Shown one piece after another: positions 1-6,274 of a stretch of 13,320 nucleotides of DNA. Every line of letters begins with the position of its first letter. The first letter of the stretch is position 1. The DNA is from DASSHC01 sp035693105 (GTDB taxonomy: Bacteria; Chloroflexota; Chloroflexia; Thermomicrobiales; Thermomicrobiaceae), in assembly GCA_035693105.1 (NCBI GenBank), contig DASSHC010000061.1:1-13320 (forward strand), written 5' to 3'. A program made the translations under genes and the position numbers. The notes below the pieces were generated by a model. The model had not been told where the DNA came from, ran no database searches, and saw only the letters and a program-made list of their open reading frames with translations.

Positions 1-189
1 GACGCCGCCACCGAGGGGGTGCACCGTGGCGCCGTAGATCCGGTAGCGACCTCGGCGCGGTGGGTAGCGCAGCGGGAAGACGTGCAGCTCGACCTCGGGA
101 GCCAGCACCCGCGCCAGGTCGAGCAGCGCCGGGATGCACCAGTCGTCCTCGGCAGCGCTAAAGCCAGGCAGGATCAGCGCGAGCTTCAC
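1..189 (-). CDS. Glycosyltransferase family 4-like protein, N-terminal fragment (runs off the window)
   Basis: This is a partial gene: 63 codons are visible and the rest lies beyond the left edge. It starts at GTG (189-187), with the Shine-Dalgarno sequence GGGAGGAG about six bases upstream, which fixes the start well. The translation begins VKLALILPGFSAAEDDWCIP and continues to a His-Pro-Leu-Gly-Gly-Gly run near residues 57-62. This is the pattern of the acceptor-side Rossmann domain of GT-B fold (GT4) glycosyltransferases: a beta strand, a short loop and a helix, then a Gly-rich segment. The start lies 32 bases inside the end of the GT87 gene, so translation is probably coupled to it. The family call rests on the N-terminus alone; the donor-binding half and the catalytic E-x7-E motif are not in view, so donor and acceptor cannot be guessed. 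Confidence 0.7.
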   Translation of the reverse strand, partial: MKLALILPGFSAAEDDWCIPALLDLARVLAPEVELHVFPLRYPPRRGRYRIYGATVHPLGGGV

Positions 190-1420
190 CGCACGCTCCT
201 CCCGGCCGCAGGCTGGCCCAGAGCGCCAACGTCAGCATCAGCAACGCGCCGTAGAGCTTGGGATAGGCCAGCAACGCCGGCCAGCCGTCGCGCAGCCGCG
301 GGGAATGGATCGGCAGGTCCGCTCCCATCAGGATCAGCGCCAACCCCAGCACCGCCAGCAACGGCCACGCGCTGTTCGGCGTGTTCCGGCTGGTCCGGCC
401 GAGCAGGATGGCGGCCGGCAGGAAGAGCAGCACGTAGTGGTAGTCGAGCGAGAGCGGGCTGGCCACCACCCCCACGATCACCGCCACCGCGAAGGCGAGG
501 TCGCCATCGGCGCGCCGGGCGACGACGGCCACCACGCCGAGCGCCGCCAGCAAGACGACGACTTGCAGCGCCCGGCCCAGTAGCGGCGCGTCGAGCAGCG
601 GGCCGGGGTTCCACTGCGCATCCCCGGTCGTCAGGTGCCGGATCAGCCCCGGCAGCGACTGGTAGGCGGTGACGGCCAGATCCGGCTCCGCTCGCAGCCG
701 GAGTAGCGCGCCCGCGAAGCGCCACCAGGCGTCCAGCCCGATCCAGGGAAGCGAGACGAGCGCCAGTGTCAGCCCGGTCGCCGCCGTCCAACCGAGCGCG
801 CGCCAGCGTCGCTGCGCCAGCAGCAGGGGCAGGATGAAGATACCGGCCAGCTTCAGTGTCAGCGCCAACCCCAGGCTGGCGCCGAGCAGGCCGGCGCGCC
901 CGCTCCGGTAGCCGCACCAGGCCGCGGTCAGCAGGAGCAGGAGCAGGAGATACGCCTGCCCCTGGTGTAGCTCCTCACGGAGCGGCTGGCTGGCCAGCAG
1001 CGCGATCGAGAAGGCCGGGACCAGCCAGCCGCGCAGACCCGCCGCGCGAATCAGCCACCCGGCGGCCACCACCAGCACGAGCAGGTTGAAGGCGGTCCAG
1101 ATCACGCGCGCTGTGCCGTAGGGGAGGCCGCCGAGCGGCAGCAGCAGGAGCGCGGCGGTCGGCGGATTGAAGTAGTTGTCGCGCACGCCCGGCGTCTCGG
1201 CCGCCACCTGCGCCTCGAACCAGTCGTCGTCGTAGAAGCGCGCCACCGGGGCGCCCTGGCGCAGCAGCCGCGCGGCCGCGTGATAGGCGACGAAGCCGTT
1301 AGTCGGCAGCCGCGCCACCTCGACCCCGAAGAACGTAAGCTGTACGGCGAGGAGCAGGCTCACGCACCAGAGCGCCAGCAGCGCCAGCCGGCGGGCCGGC
1401 GGCGCGGCCGGCGGGCTCAT
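158..1420 (-). CDS. GT87-family (DUF2029) polytopic membrane glycosyltransferase
   Basis: This 420-residue protein is strongly hydrophobic, with roughly nine to eleven predicted membrane segments starting at residues 11-33. Near residues 80-125 it has the family signature: an aromatic/Asn stretch followed by NPPTAALLLLPLGGLPYGTA and then a Trp-rich helix. GT87 enzymes (PF09594), such as the mycobacterial polyprenol-phosphate-mannose-dependent mannosyltransferases, are GT-C fold enzymes that transfer a sugar from a lipid-phosphate donor on the outer face of the membrane. By inference this one glycosylates a lipid-linked or exported acceptor. The ATG start overlaps the stop of the preceding GT4 gene in an ATGA arrangement and lacks a clear Shine-Dalgarno sequence, so translational coupling is likely. 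The tail after the last helix is short and polar. The sugar and acceptor are unknown. Confidence 0.82.
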   Translation of the reverse strand: MSPPAAPPARRLALLALWCVSLLLAVQLTFFGVEVARLPTNGFVAYHAAARLLRQGAPVARFYDDDWFEAQVAAETPGVRDNYFNPPTAALLLLPLGGLPYGTARVIWTAFNLLVLVVAAGWLIRAAGLRGWLVPAFSIALLASQPLREELHQGQAYLLLLLLLTAAWCGYRSGRAGLLGASLGLALTLKLAGIFILPLLLAQRRWRALGWTAATGLTLALVSLPWIGLDAWWRFAGALLRLRAEPDLAVTAYQSLPGLIRHLTTGDAQWNPGPLLDAPLLGRALQVVVLLAALGVVAVVARRADGDLAFAVAVIVGVVASPLSLDYHYVLLFLPAAILLGRTSRNTPNSAWPLLAVLGLALILMGADLPIHSPRLRDGWPALLAYPKLYGALLMLTLALWASLRPGGACGEARADPAWL

Positions 1421-2604
1421 GGCGCCGCGATTCCGGCGTAGACCTCTTCGAGCCGCGCCGCCAGACTGGCAAAGCTCAGCTCGCGCTCGAAGCGCGCGCG
1501 CGTCTCGCGCGCGGAGGAGGCGATCTGGTCACGGCCGAGCGCCAGCACCCCTGCGGCCAGCGCACGGTCATCGCCGCGCGGGAAGAGGACGCCTGCCTGA
1601 CCGTCGCCGGTCATGCGGCGGAAGGAGGGGATATCAGTCACGACCGGGATCGTGCCGCAGGCCATCGCTTCCAGCACCGCGCAGCCGCTGAACTCGCGCA
1701 GGCTGGCCTGCAACAGGAAGTCGGCGCTGTTGTAGATCGTCTCCATGCGCTCGAAGGGCGCCGGGCCGCGCGGGTGGACGTGCGCCCGCAGCGCCGGCCG
1801 CTCGGTCAGATAACCCCGCAGCAGCGGCAGGCACTCGTCGCTCAGATAGTGCAGGTAGAGCTGAGCCTCCGGCCACGCAGCCAGCACGCGCTCGAAGCCA
1901 CGCAACGCGGTCAGCGGATCTTTGATCGGGTGCAGCCGCCCGACCCAGAGGAAGACCGGATCGCCCTGCATGCCGGTCAGCGCGCGGGCCGGCTCCCGTT
2001 CGCTCGGGCGAAAGCTGCTTGAAGTCTCCATCAGCTCGACCACGCGCTCCGGCCGGGCGATGACGCCCGTCTCGACGAAGGGCTGGGCGTGCTCCTGGGT
2101 GGTGAAGCAGTAGCACGCCGCGCGCGCGAAGTTGGCGCGCTGCAGCCGCCGCACCAGCCGGTGCCGCGAGGGGTAGCCCCCGTGGTAGTGCAGCACCACC
2201 GGCGTCTCCGTGCCGAGCGCGCGCAGCAGCAGGTGCAGGTTCAGGTTCAGCGTGGCGCCGTGGACGTGGACGATATCCGGCCGGCAGGCGCGCACCCGTT
2301 CGATGGCACGCCAGGCCGGCTCGTAGTAGGCGCGGTCGCGCCCGCGCAGCCGCCCGACCCAGTGACCGAGCGTGCGCGCCCCGCGTCCGGCACGCACGAA
2401 GTGGTGGCGCACCCCGCCCTCCCACCACTCGACCTCGCGCGGGAAGAGGTGGACCACCTGCACCTGGTGGCCGCGCGCCGCCAGCGCGCGCGGCAGCGCG
2501 CGGTGGATCGGCGTCTCGCTCAGGTAGCGGTCGATGTCGACTGATTCGCGCCCCTCGGCGTAGTAGGGCACCACGAAGCAGACGCGCAGCGGCCGGGCGG
2601 TCAC
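1417..2604 (-). CDS. Glycosyltransferase family 4 (GT-B fold)
   Basis: This 395-residue protein has the usual length for GT4. Residues 7-60 form the first Rossmann strand and helix (RVCFVVPYYAEG), and residues 110-116 (DIVHVHG) belong to the N-terminal acceptor domain. The C-terminal nucleotide-sugar domain has VGRLHPIKD at 221-229 and the retaining E-x7-E motif, E304 to E312, within REFSGCAVLEAMACG. It should be a cytosolic or membrane-peripheral retaining transferase using a nucleotide-activated sugar. The GTG start directly follows the TAG of the upstream methyltransferase with no spacer, and the stop overlaps the GT87 ATG, so it sits inside a tightly coupled operon. A cytosolic GT4 followed by an integral GT87 suggests sequential glycosylation before and after membrane flipping, which is inference. 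Confidence 0.9.
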   Translation of the reverse strand: MTARPLRVCFVVPYYAEGRESVDIDRYLSETPIHRALPRALAARGHQVQVVHLFPREVEWWEGGVRHHFVRAGRGARTLGHWVGRLRGRDRAYYEPAWRAIERVRACRPDIVHVHGATLNLNLHLLLRALGTETPVVLHYHGGYPSRHRLVRRLQRANFARAACYCFTTQEHAQPFVETGVIARPERVVELMETSSSFRPSEREPARALTGMQGDPVFLWVGRLHPIKDPLTALRGFERVLAAWPEAQLYLHYLSDECLPLLRGYLTERPALRAHVHPRGPAPFERMETIYNSADFLLQASLREFSGCAVLEAMACGTIPVVTDIPSFRRMTGDGQAGVLFPRGDDRALAAGVLALGRDQIASSARETRARFERELSFASLAARLEEVYAGIAAP

Positions 2605-3468
2605 CTACCGAGCCTCCAGGTCGTGCGGGCCGCGCTCGGGCGATCGTGCCGTCAGGTCGAGCACGAAAAAGCGGCCACAGTCGCGCAGCGGCGCCCGGCG
2701 CGCCAGGCGGTCGTCGAGCCAGCCCAGCCCGGCGGCGGCCGTCGCCGGCACGCGGCGCAGCGTGTACGGCGGGCGCAGGGCGCCGAGGCCGTAGACCTGG
2801 CGCAGTTCGAAGCGGGCATCGAAGTAGCGCCGCTCCGCTTCCAGTGGGTAGTACAGGTAATGCCGCACCGGCAGGCCCCCGATCACGAAGACGCGCTCGT
2901 GGCGGAATCTCAGCCGCCGCGCCTCGGCCCAGCAGCCGTGCCGCAGCAGGCCGAGACACTCCCACAAGCTGAAGCGGTTCAAGAGATGGAGCACCAGATG
3001 CCCGTTCGGGCGCAGCAGCGCGGCAGCGTCGCGGGCGAAGCCGGTCAGGTCCGGCAGCGTGCTGAGGCCGGCGAAGGCCGAGATGATGCCGTCGAAGGGG
3101 CCCGCGCCGAGCGCCGGCAACCGGCCGATCTCGGCCACGTCCAGCACCTTCACCAGAATCCGGTCATCCAGCCCCGCGGCCTCGGCTCGCGCCCGTGCCA
3201 GCGCGGCCATCGCCGGCGAGACATCGATCGCGGTCACCAGCACGCCGGCCTGGGCCAGCCGCACGGCGTCGATGCCGGTGCCGCAGCCGACATCGAGCAC
3301 CTGATCGCCGGGGCGGAAGAGGCGCAGGTAGTGGCGCCAGAGGACGGCGCGCATCCACTGGTCCCCCAGCAGCTGCTGGTCGTAGTCGGGCGCGATCCGG
3401 TCATACGCCAGGCCCGGAGGGTAGCCCGGAGGGTAGGCCGCGGGATTGACCGCCGAATCCGTCGTCAC
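2605..3468 (-). CDS. Class I SAM-dependent methyltransferase
   Basis: This 287-residue protein has SAM-binding motif I, VLDVGCGTG, at residues 57-65. The acidic residue ending strand 2 is D82 (IDVS), and strand 4 (FDGIISAFAGLS) is followed by an LLRPNGHLVL strand 5. This is the Methyltransf_11/25 layout typical of small-molecule methyltransferases. The GTG start (3468-3466) has GGGAGG a few bases upstream. The N-terminus holds a short repeated Tyr-Pro-Pro-Gly segment at residues 12-19. The C-terminal 100 residues, with many Arg and Tyr, probably form the substrate lid. It shares clear similarity with the 8100-8897 methyltransferase, including the Asp/Tyr-rich entry, the cysteine-glycine motif I and a Trp-containing segment before an RRLRxR run, so the two look like paralogs. 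The substrate is unknown; position between a radical SAM gene and a GT4 gene implies a shared pathway. Confidence 0.88.
   Translation of the reverse strand: MTTDSAVNPAAYPPGYPPGLAYDRIAPDYDQQLLGDQWMRAVLWRHYLRLFRPGDQVLDVGCGTGIDAVRLAQAGVLVTAIDVSPAMAALARARAEAAGLDDRILVKVLDVAEIGRLPALGAGPFDGIISAFAGLSTLPDLTGFARDAAALLRPNGHLVLHLLNRFSLWECLGLLRHGCWAEARRLRFRHERVFVIGGLPVRHYLYYPLEAERRYFDARFELRQVYGLGALRPPYTLRRVPATAAAGLGWLDDRLARRAPLRDCGRFFVLDLTARSPERGPHDLEAR
3412..3435. repeat. Two-copy 12-bp in-frame tandem repeat
   Basis: The 12-base unit gcccggagggta occurs twice in a row near the 5' end of the methyltransferase gene. Each copy encodes a Tyr-Pro-Pro-Gly unit (residues 12-19). It lies before the catalytic fold, so a change in copy number would alter only the N-terminal extension. 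Confidence 0.9.
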
Positions 3469-3480
3469 GGCCCTCCCTTC

Positions 3481-4533
3481 TCAGTCCACGCTCGTCACCG
3501 AGGTCGTGGGCGCCAGCGACAGCGTGCAGACGCACTTGCGGCAGATCGGGTCCCGGGTCACGTCGAGGTTGCGGCGAAAGGCGCGCGCCTCGGGCGAGTT
3601 GAGCAACTCTTCCAGCGGGCGCTCGTGGATATTCCCATAGCCGGCGTGGAAGAAGCAAGGGCGCACCGTGCCGTCGGTCTCGACCACGGTCGAAACCCAG
3701 GGCGCGTTGCAGACCGTGGTCGGAAAGTCGCCCTGACCGTTGAGCGCGGCGAAGTAGCCGGCCAGCCGGCGCAGCTTGTCCGGGCTCTCGGCGATGAAGC
3801 CGGAGGCGAAGTCCGCGGCGTAGCGCTCGATCACGTCTTCCACAATCTGGGTGAACTCCGCTACCTCGTTCGGGCTGAGCGCCACGTCGTCCACCCGCTC
3901 GTCGCCCCAGGGGACCGGGCGGTTGAAGGCGCTGGAGGAGATGTCGACCGCCAGGAACGAGATCTGGTCGAGGCCGATCTCGCGCGCCGTGTCGATGATG
4001 TTGGGCAGGTCGGCGTAGTTGCGCCGCTGCACCACGCAGCGCGCGGTGACGCGGTAGCTCGGCGCGATCGCCCGCAGCGCCGCCACGCCCTCCGCCAGCC
4101 GCTCGAAGGCGCGCGGCACGTTGCGGATCGAGTCGTGGACGGCCGGGCTGCCGTCGAGCGAGACGACCACGTCGCTGCACCAGCGCGCCACGTCGGCGGC
4201 GTAGCGCTTGAGCAGCAGACCGGTCGAGAGGAGCGTGATGCGCGCCGGGATGGCCTCGATTTGCTCGCAGAGCGCCCAGAGGTTGGAGTGCATCAGCGCC
4301 TCGCCGCCGGAGAGGATGACCCACTCGACGCCCAGCCGGCGGAACGTCTCGACGTGCCGCGCCAGCAGCTCGGGCGCGATCTCCTGGCCGTGGCGGTTGG
4401 CGCGCCAGATGTCGCACATCACACAGCGGCAGTTGCAGCGGCTGTGCGCCATCAGCACCACCACCGGCAGCGTGTGGATGTGGTGCGTGCTGAGCGTCAA
4501 CTGCCGTTTGGCGATCTTCACCGGCGAGCGCAT
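3481..4533 (-). CDS. Radical SAM protein with SPASM-like C-terminal cluster domain
   Basis: This 350-residue protein carries the radical SAM CxxxCxxC motif at C33, C37 and C40 (SRCNCRCVMCDIW), with an extra Cys at C35. The SAM-contacting GGE motif is at residues 76-78 (ILSGGEAL). Strand VVVSLDGSP lies at 122-130. The C-terminal region has C275, then C293 after a VETDGTVRPC segment, and a final C331-x2-C334-x-C336. That spacing fits a SPASM or twitch-type auxiliary [4Fe-4S] domain, as in peptide-modifying and some sugar- or lipid-modifying radical SAM enzymes. The ATG start (4533-4531) has GAGG seven bases upstream. The substrate cannot be read from sequence; no precursor-peptide gene is visible next to it, which argues mildly against peptide maturation. 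It follows the palindrome-containing gap and precedes the methyltransferase by 12 bases. Confidence 0.88.
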   Translation of the reverse strand: MRSPVKIAKRQLTLSTHHIHTLPVVVLMAHSRCNCRCVMCDIWRANRHGQEIAPELLARHVETFRRLGVEWVILSGGEALMHSNLWALCEQIEAIPARITLLSTGLLLKRYAADVARWCSDVVVSLDGSPAVHDSIRNVPRAFERLAEGVAALRAIAPSYRVTARCVVQRRNYADLPNIIDTAREIGLDQISFLAVDISSSAFNRPVPWGDERVDDVALSPNEVAEFTQIVEDVIERYAADFASGFIAESPDKLRRLAGYFAALNGQGDFPTTVCNAPWVSTVVETDGTVRPCFFHAGYGNIHERPLEELLNSPEARAFRRNLDVTRDPICRKCVCTLSLAPTTSVTSVD

Positions 4534-4593
4534 CGGCTACCTCGATCCTGTCGTCCGTTCGTGCCAATCGAGAAGGCTGGGTGCCAGGCGAGG

Positions 4594-4711
4594 ACGGATC
4601 CCTCGACTGCGCTCGGGATGACAGGGTAAGGGAGGTGGCGTACGAAATCGCATCGCGACGTCGTACGCCCCAATCTCACCCTGTCATCCCGAGCGCAGTC
4701 GAGGGATCCGT
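4594..4711. repeat. Long interspersed palindrome (MITE/REP-like hairpin) in the intergenic gap
   Basis: Two 34-base arms, 4594-4627 and 4678-4711, are perfect inverted complements. Between them are a second 9-bp inverted pair (4637-4645 with 4661-4669) and a small tcgc/gcga hairpin in the loop (4648-4658), so nearly the whole element can fold. The arm core (cctcgactgcgctcgggatg) resembles a palindrome I recall as common between genes in Chloroflexota and other GC-rich bacteria; this is recollection, not a search. No T-run follows the hairpin on the minus strand, so it is not a classical intrinsic terminator. It fills most of the 219-base gap (4534-4752) between two radical SAM genes. Apart from the ribosome binding site of the 3481-4533 gene I see nothing else in that gap. 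Confidence 0.93.
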
Positions 4712-4752
4712 ACCGCACGCGCCTCCCATCGTTGTCGTCAGCCACAGCCTCC

Positions 4753-6228
4753 CTAGAACCCGCTCGTCTCCGGCCGCTGGTAGGCCAGCGCCTTCTGCAG
4801 CGCCCGCAGCTCCAGCGGGTGATCGTAGACCCGCAGGTGGTAGCGCCAGGCGCTGAGCGACTTTAAGATGCGGCGCCAGGGGCCGTGCAGCCGTGGGTCG
4901 GTCACCGTCGGGTAGTAGGCGTTGAGCACACGCTCGAAGTTGTGGACTTTACGGCGCAGCGGGTCGCCGAGCCAGGGCATGTGGGCGCTGCGGCGCTGCG
5001 CGAACTCCTGCCAGTCGTGGCTGATCCAGCCCTCCAGCGTCTCAGGAAACAGGAAGCCCTCGGCCTTGGCCTGGTCGTAGAGCTCCCCGGCCAGCGGGAC
5101 CGGCGTGTACATGTAGAGGATGATCTCTGATCGCGGATTGACGCGCTTGAGCTTGCGGATGAACTCGATCGACTGGCGCACATCGCCCTCCGGGTCGGGC
5201 GGATTACCCAGCACGAAGGAGAACTCGGGCACGATGCCGTAGTCGGCCATCTTGCGCGCGATCGCCAGCGTCTTCTCGGTCGAGGCGGTGCCGCCCTTGT
5301 TCATGCGCTTCAGCGTCTCGTCGGAGCCAGACTCCGCGCCCAGGAAGACCATCCGCAGGCCGGAGTCGCGCATCAGCTCCCAGGTGCGCTCGCTGTACTT
5401 CAGCATCGTGTCGATACGCCCCTCGCCCCACCAGGCGATGTCGAGGTCCATGATGCGCTCGGCGAACTCCGCCGTGCGCGCCTGATGGACGAAGAAGTTG
5501 TTGTCGTAGAACTCGACCGCGTCCACGCCCCATTGCTGGACCAACTCGCGCGCCACGCCGGCGGTGCGCTCGGCCGACTGCGCGAACCAGCGCCCCCCGA
5601 CCATGTTGACCACCGCGCAGAAGTTGCAGAAGAAGGGACAGCCGTAACTGGAATGGTGCGGCAGCGTGCGCCGGCCCAGGAAGGTGGGCCGGACGTAACG
5701 CCCCATCTCCAGACGCTGGTAGGGAAAGTCCGGCATGCGGTCGGGGTGGGGGATCGGCGGCATCGGGTTGCTGACGATCTCACCCGTACCCGGCACGCGG
5801 TAGGCCAGCCCCGGCGTGGCCAGCGGATCCTCGCCGGCCGCGCGCGCATCCAGAAACGACCGGAACACCAGCTCGCCGTGGCCGCGCACGGCGTAATCGA
5901 CATAATCTGAGCGCAGCGCGACCTCGTAGTGCTGGGTGGGGAAGTAGCCGCCCCAGACGATGGTCAGCCCGGGGTGTCGCGCCTTCAATTCACGCGAGAG
6001 CGGCACGGCCTGGCTGAGCTGCGGGCCGGGCATGACCGTGATCCCGAGCAGGTCGGCGCCAGTCTCGCGGATGGCCGCATCCAGCGCCGCCAGTGGATCG
6101 CGCTCCAGGTTGCCGTCGACGATGCGGTAGTCGTGCCGGCCCTCGAGCTGCGCGCCGAGCGCCAGGAGCGACATCGGCAGCACCGGCTTGTGGGTCGCGT
6201 TGCTGGTCGGATTGTAGAGAATGTTCAT
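4753..6228 (-). CDS. B12-binding-fold radical SAM protein
   Basis: This 491-residue protein follows the BchE-like class B methylase/cyclase plan. An N-terminal Rossmann-type B12-binding fold spans about residues 1-150, with VDGN at 37-40, a Gly-Ile-Thr strand at 62-64 and WGGYFPTQH at 92-100. The radical SAM barrel follows, with C197, C201 and C204 (YGCPFFCNFC). Later barrel elements include the GAESGSDETL segment and a LGNPPDP segment. The canonical Asp-x-His-x-x-Gly cobalamin motif is absent, so cobalamin binding, if any, would be of the His-off kind. The ATG start (6228-6226) has GAGGG seven bases upstream, lying in an interspersed repeat. Family members perform methylations at unactivated carbons, ring formations or rearrangements; which applies here is unknown. 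It differs clearly from the two tandem paralogs upstream, so it probably does a distinct step. Confidence 0.88.
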   Translation of the reverse strand: MNILYNPTSNATHKPVLPMSLLALGAQLEGRHDYRIVDGNLERDPLAALDAAIRETGADLLGITVMPGPQLSQAVPLSRELKARHPGLTIVWGGYFPTQHYEVALRSDYVDYAVRGHGELVFRSFLDARAAGEDPLATPGLAYRVPGTGEIVSNPMPPIPHPDRMPDFPYQRLEMGRYVRPTFLGRRTLPHHSSYGCPFFCNFCAVVNMVGGRWFAQSAERTAGVARELVQQWGVDAVEFYDNNFFVHQARTAEFAERIMDLDIAWWGEGRIDTMLKYSERTWELMRDSGLRMVFLGAESGSDETLKRMNKGGTASTEKTLAIARKMADYGIVPEFSFVLGNPPDPEGDVRQSIEFIRKLKRVNPRSEIILYMYTPVPLAGELYDQAKAEGFLFPETLEGWISHDWQEFAQRRSAHMPWLGDPLRRKVHNFERVLNAYYPTVTDPRLHGPWRRILKSLSAWRYHLRVYDHPLELRALQKALAYQRPETSGF

Positions 6229-6235
6229 GGACAGG

Positions 6236-6240
6236 CCCTC
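6236..6240 (-). promoter_or_regulatory. Ribosome binding site for the 4753-6228 gene, inside a repeat
   Basis: On the minus strand GAGGG lies seven bases before the ATG at 6228-6226, the only good Shine-Dalgarno match there. It is part of GTGAGGG at the outer end of the hairpin repeat, and the TGA within the same bases is the stop codon of the preceding gene. Confidence 0.65.
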
Positions 6241-6274
6241 ACCCCCGGCCCCTCTCCCAATGCTGGGAGAGGGG
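6236..6274. repeat. Interspersed repeat with 11-bp stem hairpin
   Basis: The stem 6249-6259 (cccctctccca) pairs perfectly with 6264-6274 around a four-base loop. The outer part, ccctcac followed by a C-rich run, is of a type I recall as a frequent dispersed element in GC-rich genomes. It overlaps the last codons of the two-domain methyltransferase gene and reaches the ribosome binding site of the next gene. Confidence 0.8.

Noticed and set aside
2623..4629. A 668-codon open frame on the plus strand across the methyltransferase and radical SAM genes
   Set aside because: It is antisense to two genes with clear motifs, has a composition rich in Arg, Ala and Gly without recognisable domains, and reads into the palindrome. 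GC-rich DNA makes such long shadows common.
4594..4711. Palindrome as an intrinsic transcription terminator
   Set aside because: The stem is strong but no T-run follows on the minus strand, and its size and perfect arms fit a dispersed repeat better. An effect on transcription is still possible.
4518..4856. Small open frames on both strands that contain SLDCARDD-type peptides
   Set aside because: The peptides are translations of the palindrome arms and therefore appear on both strands; such repeat-derived peptides are a common misannotation.
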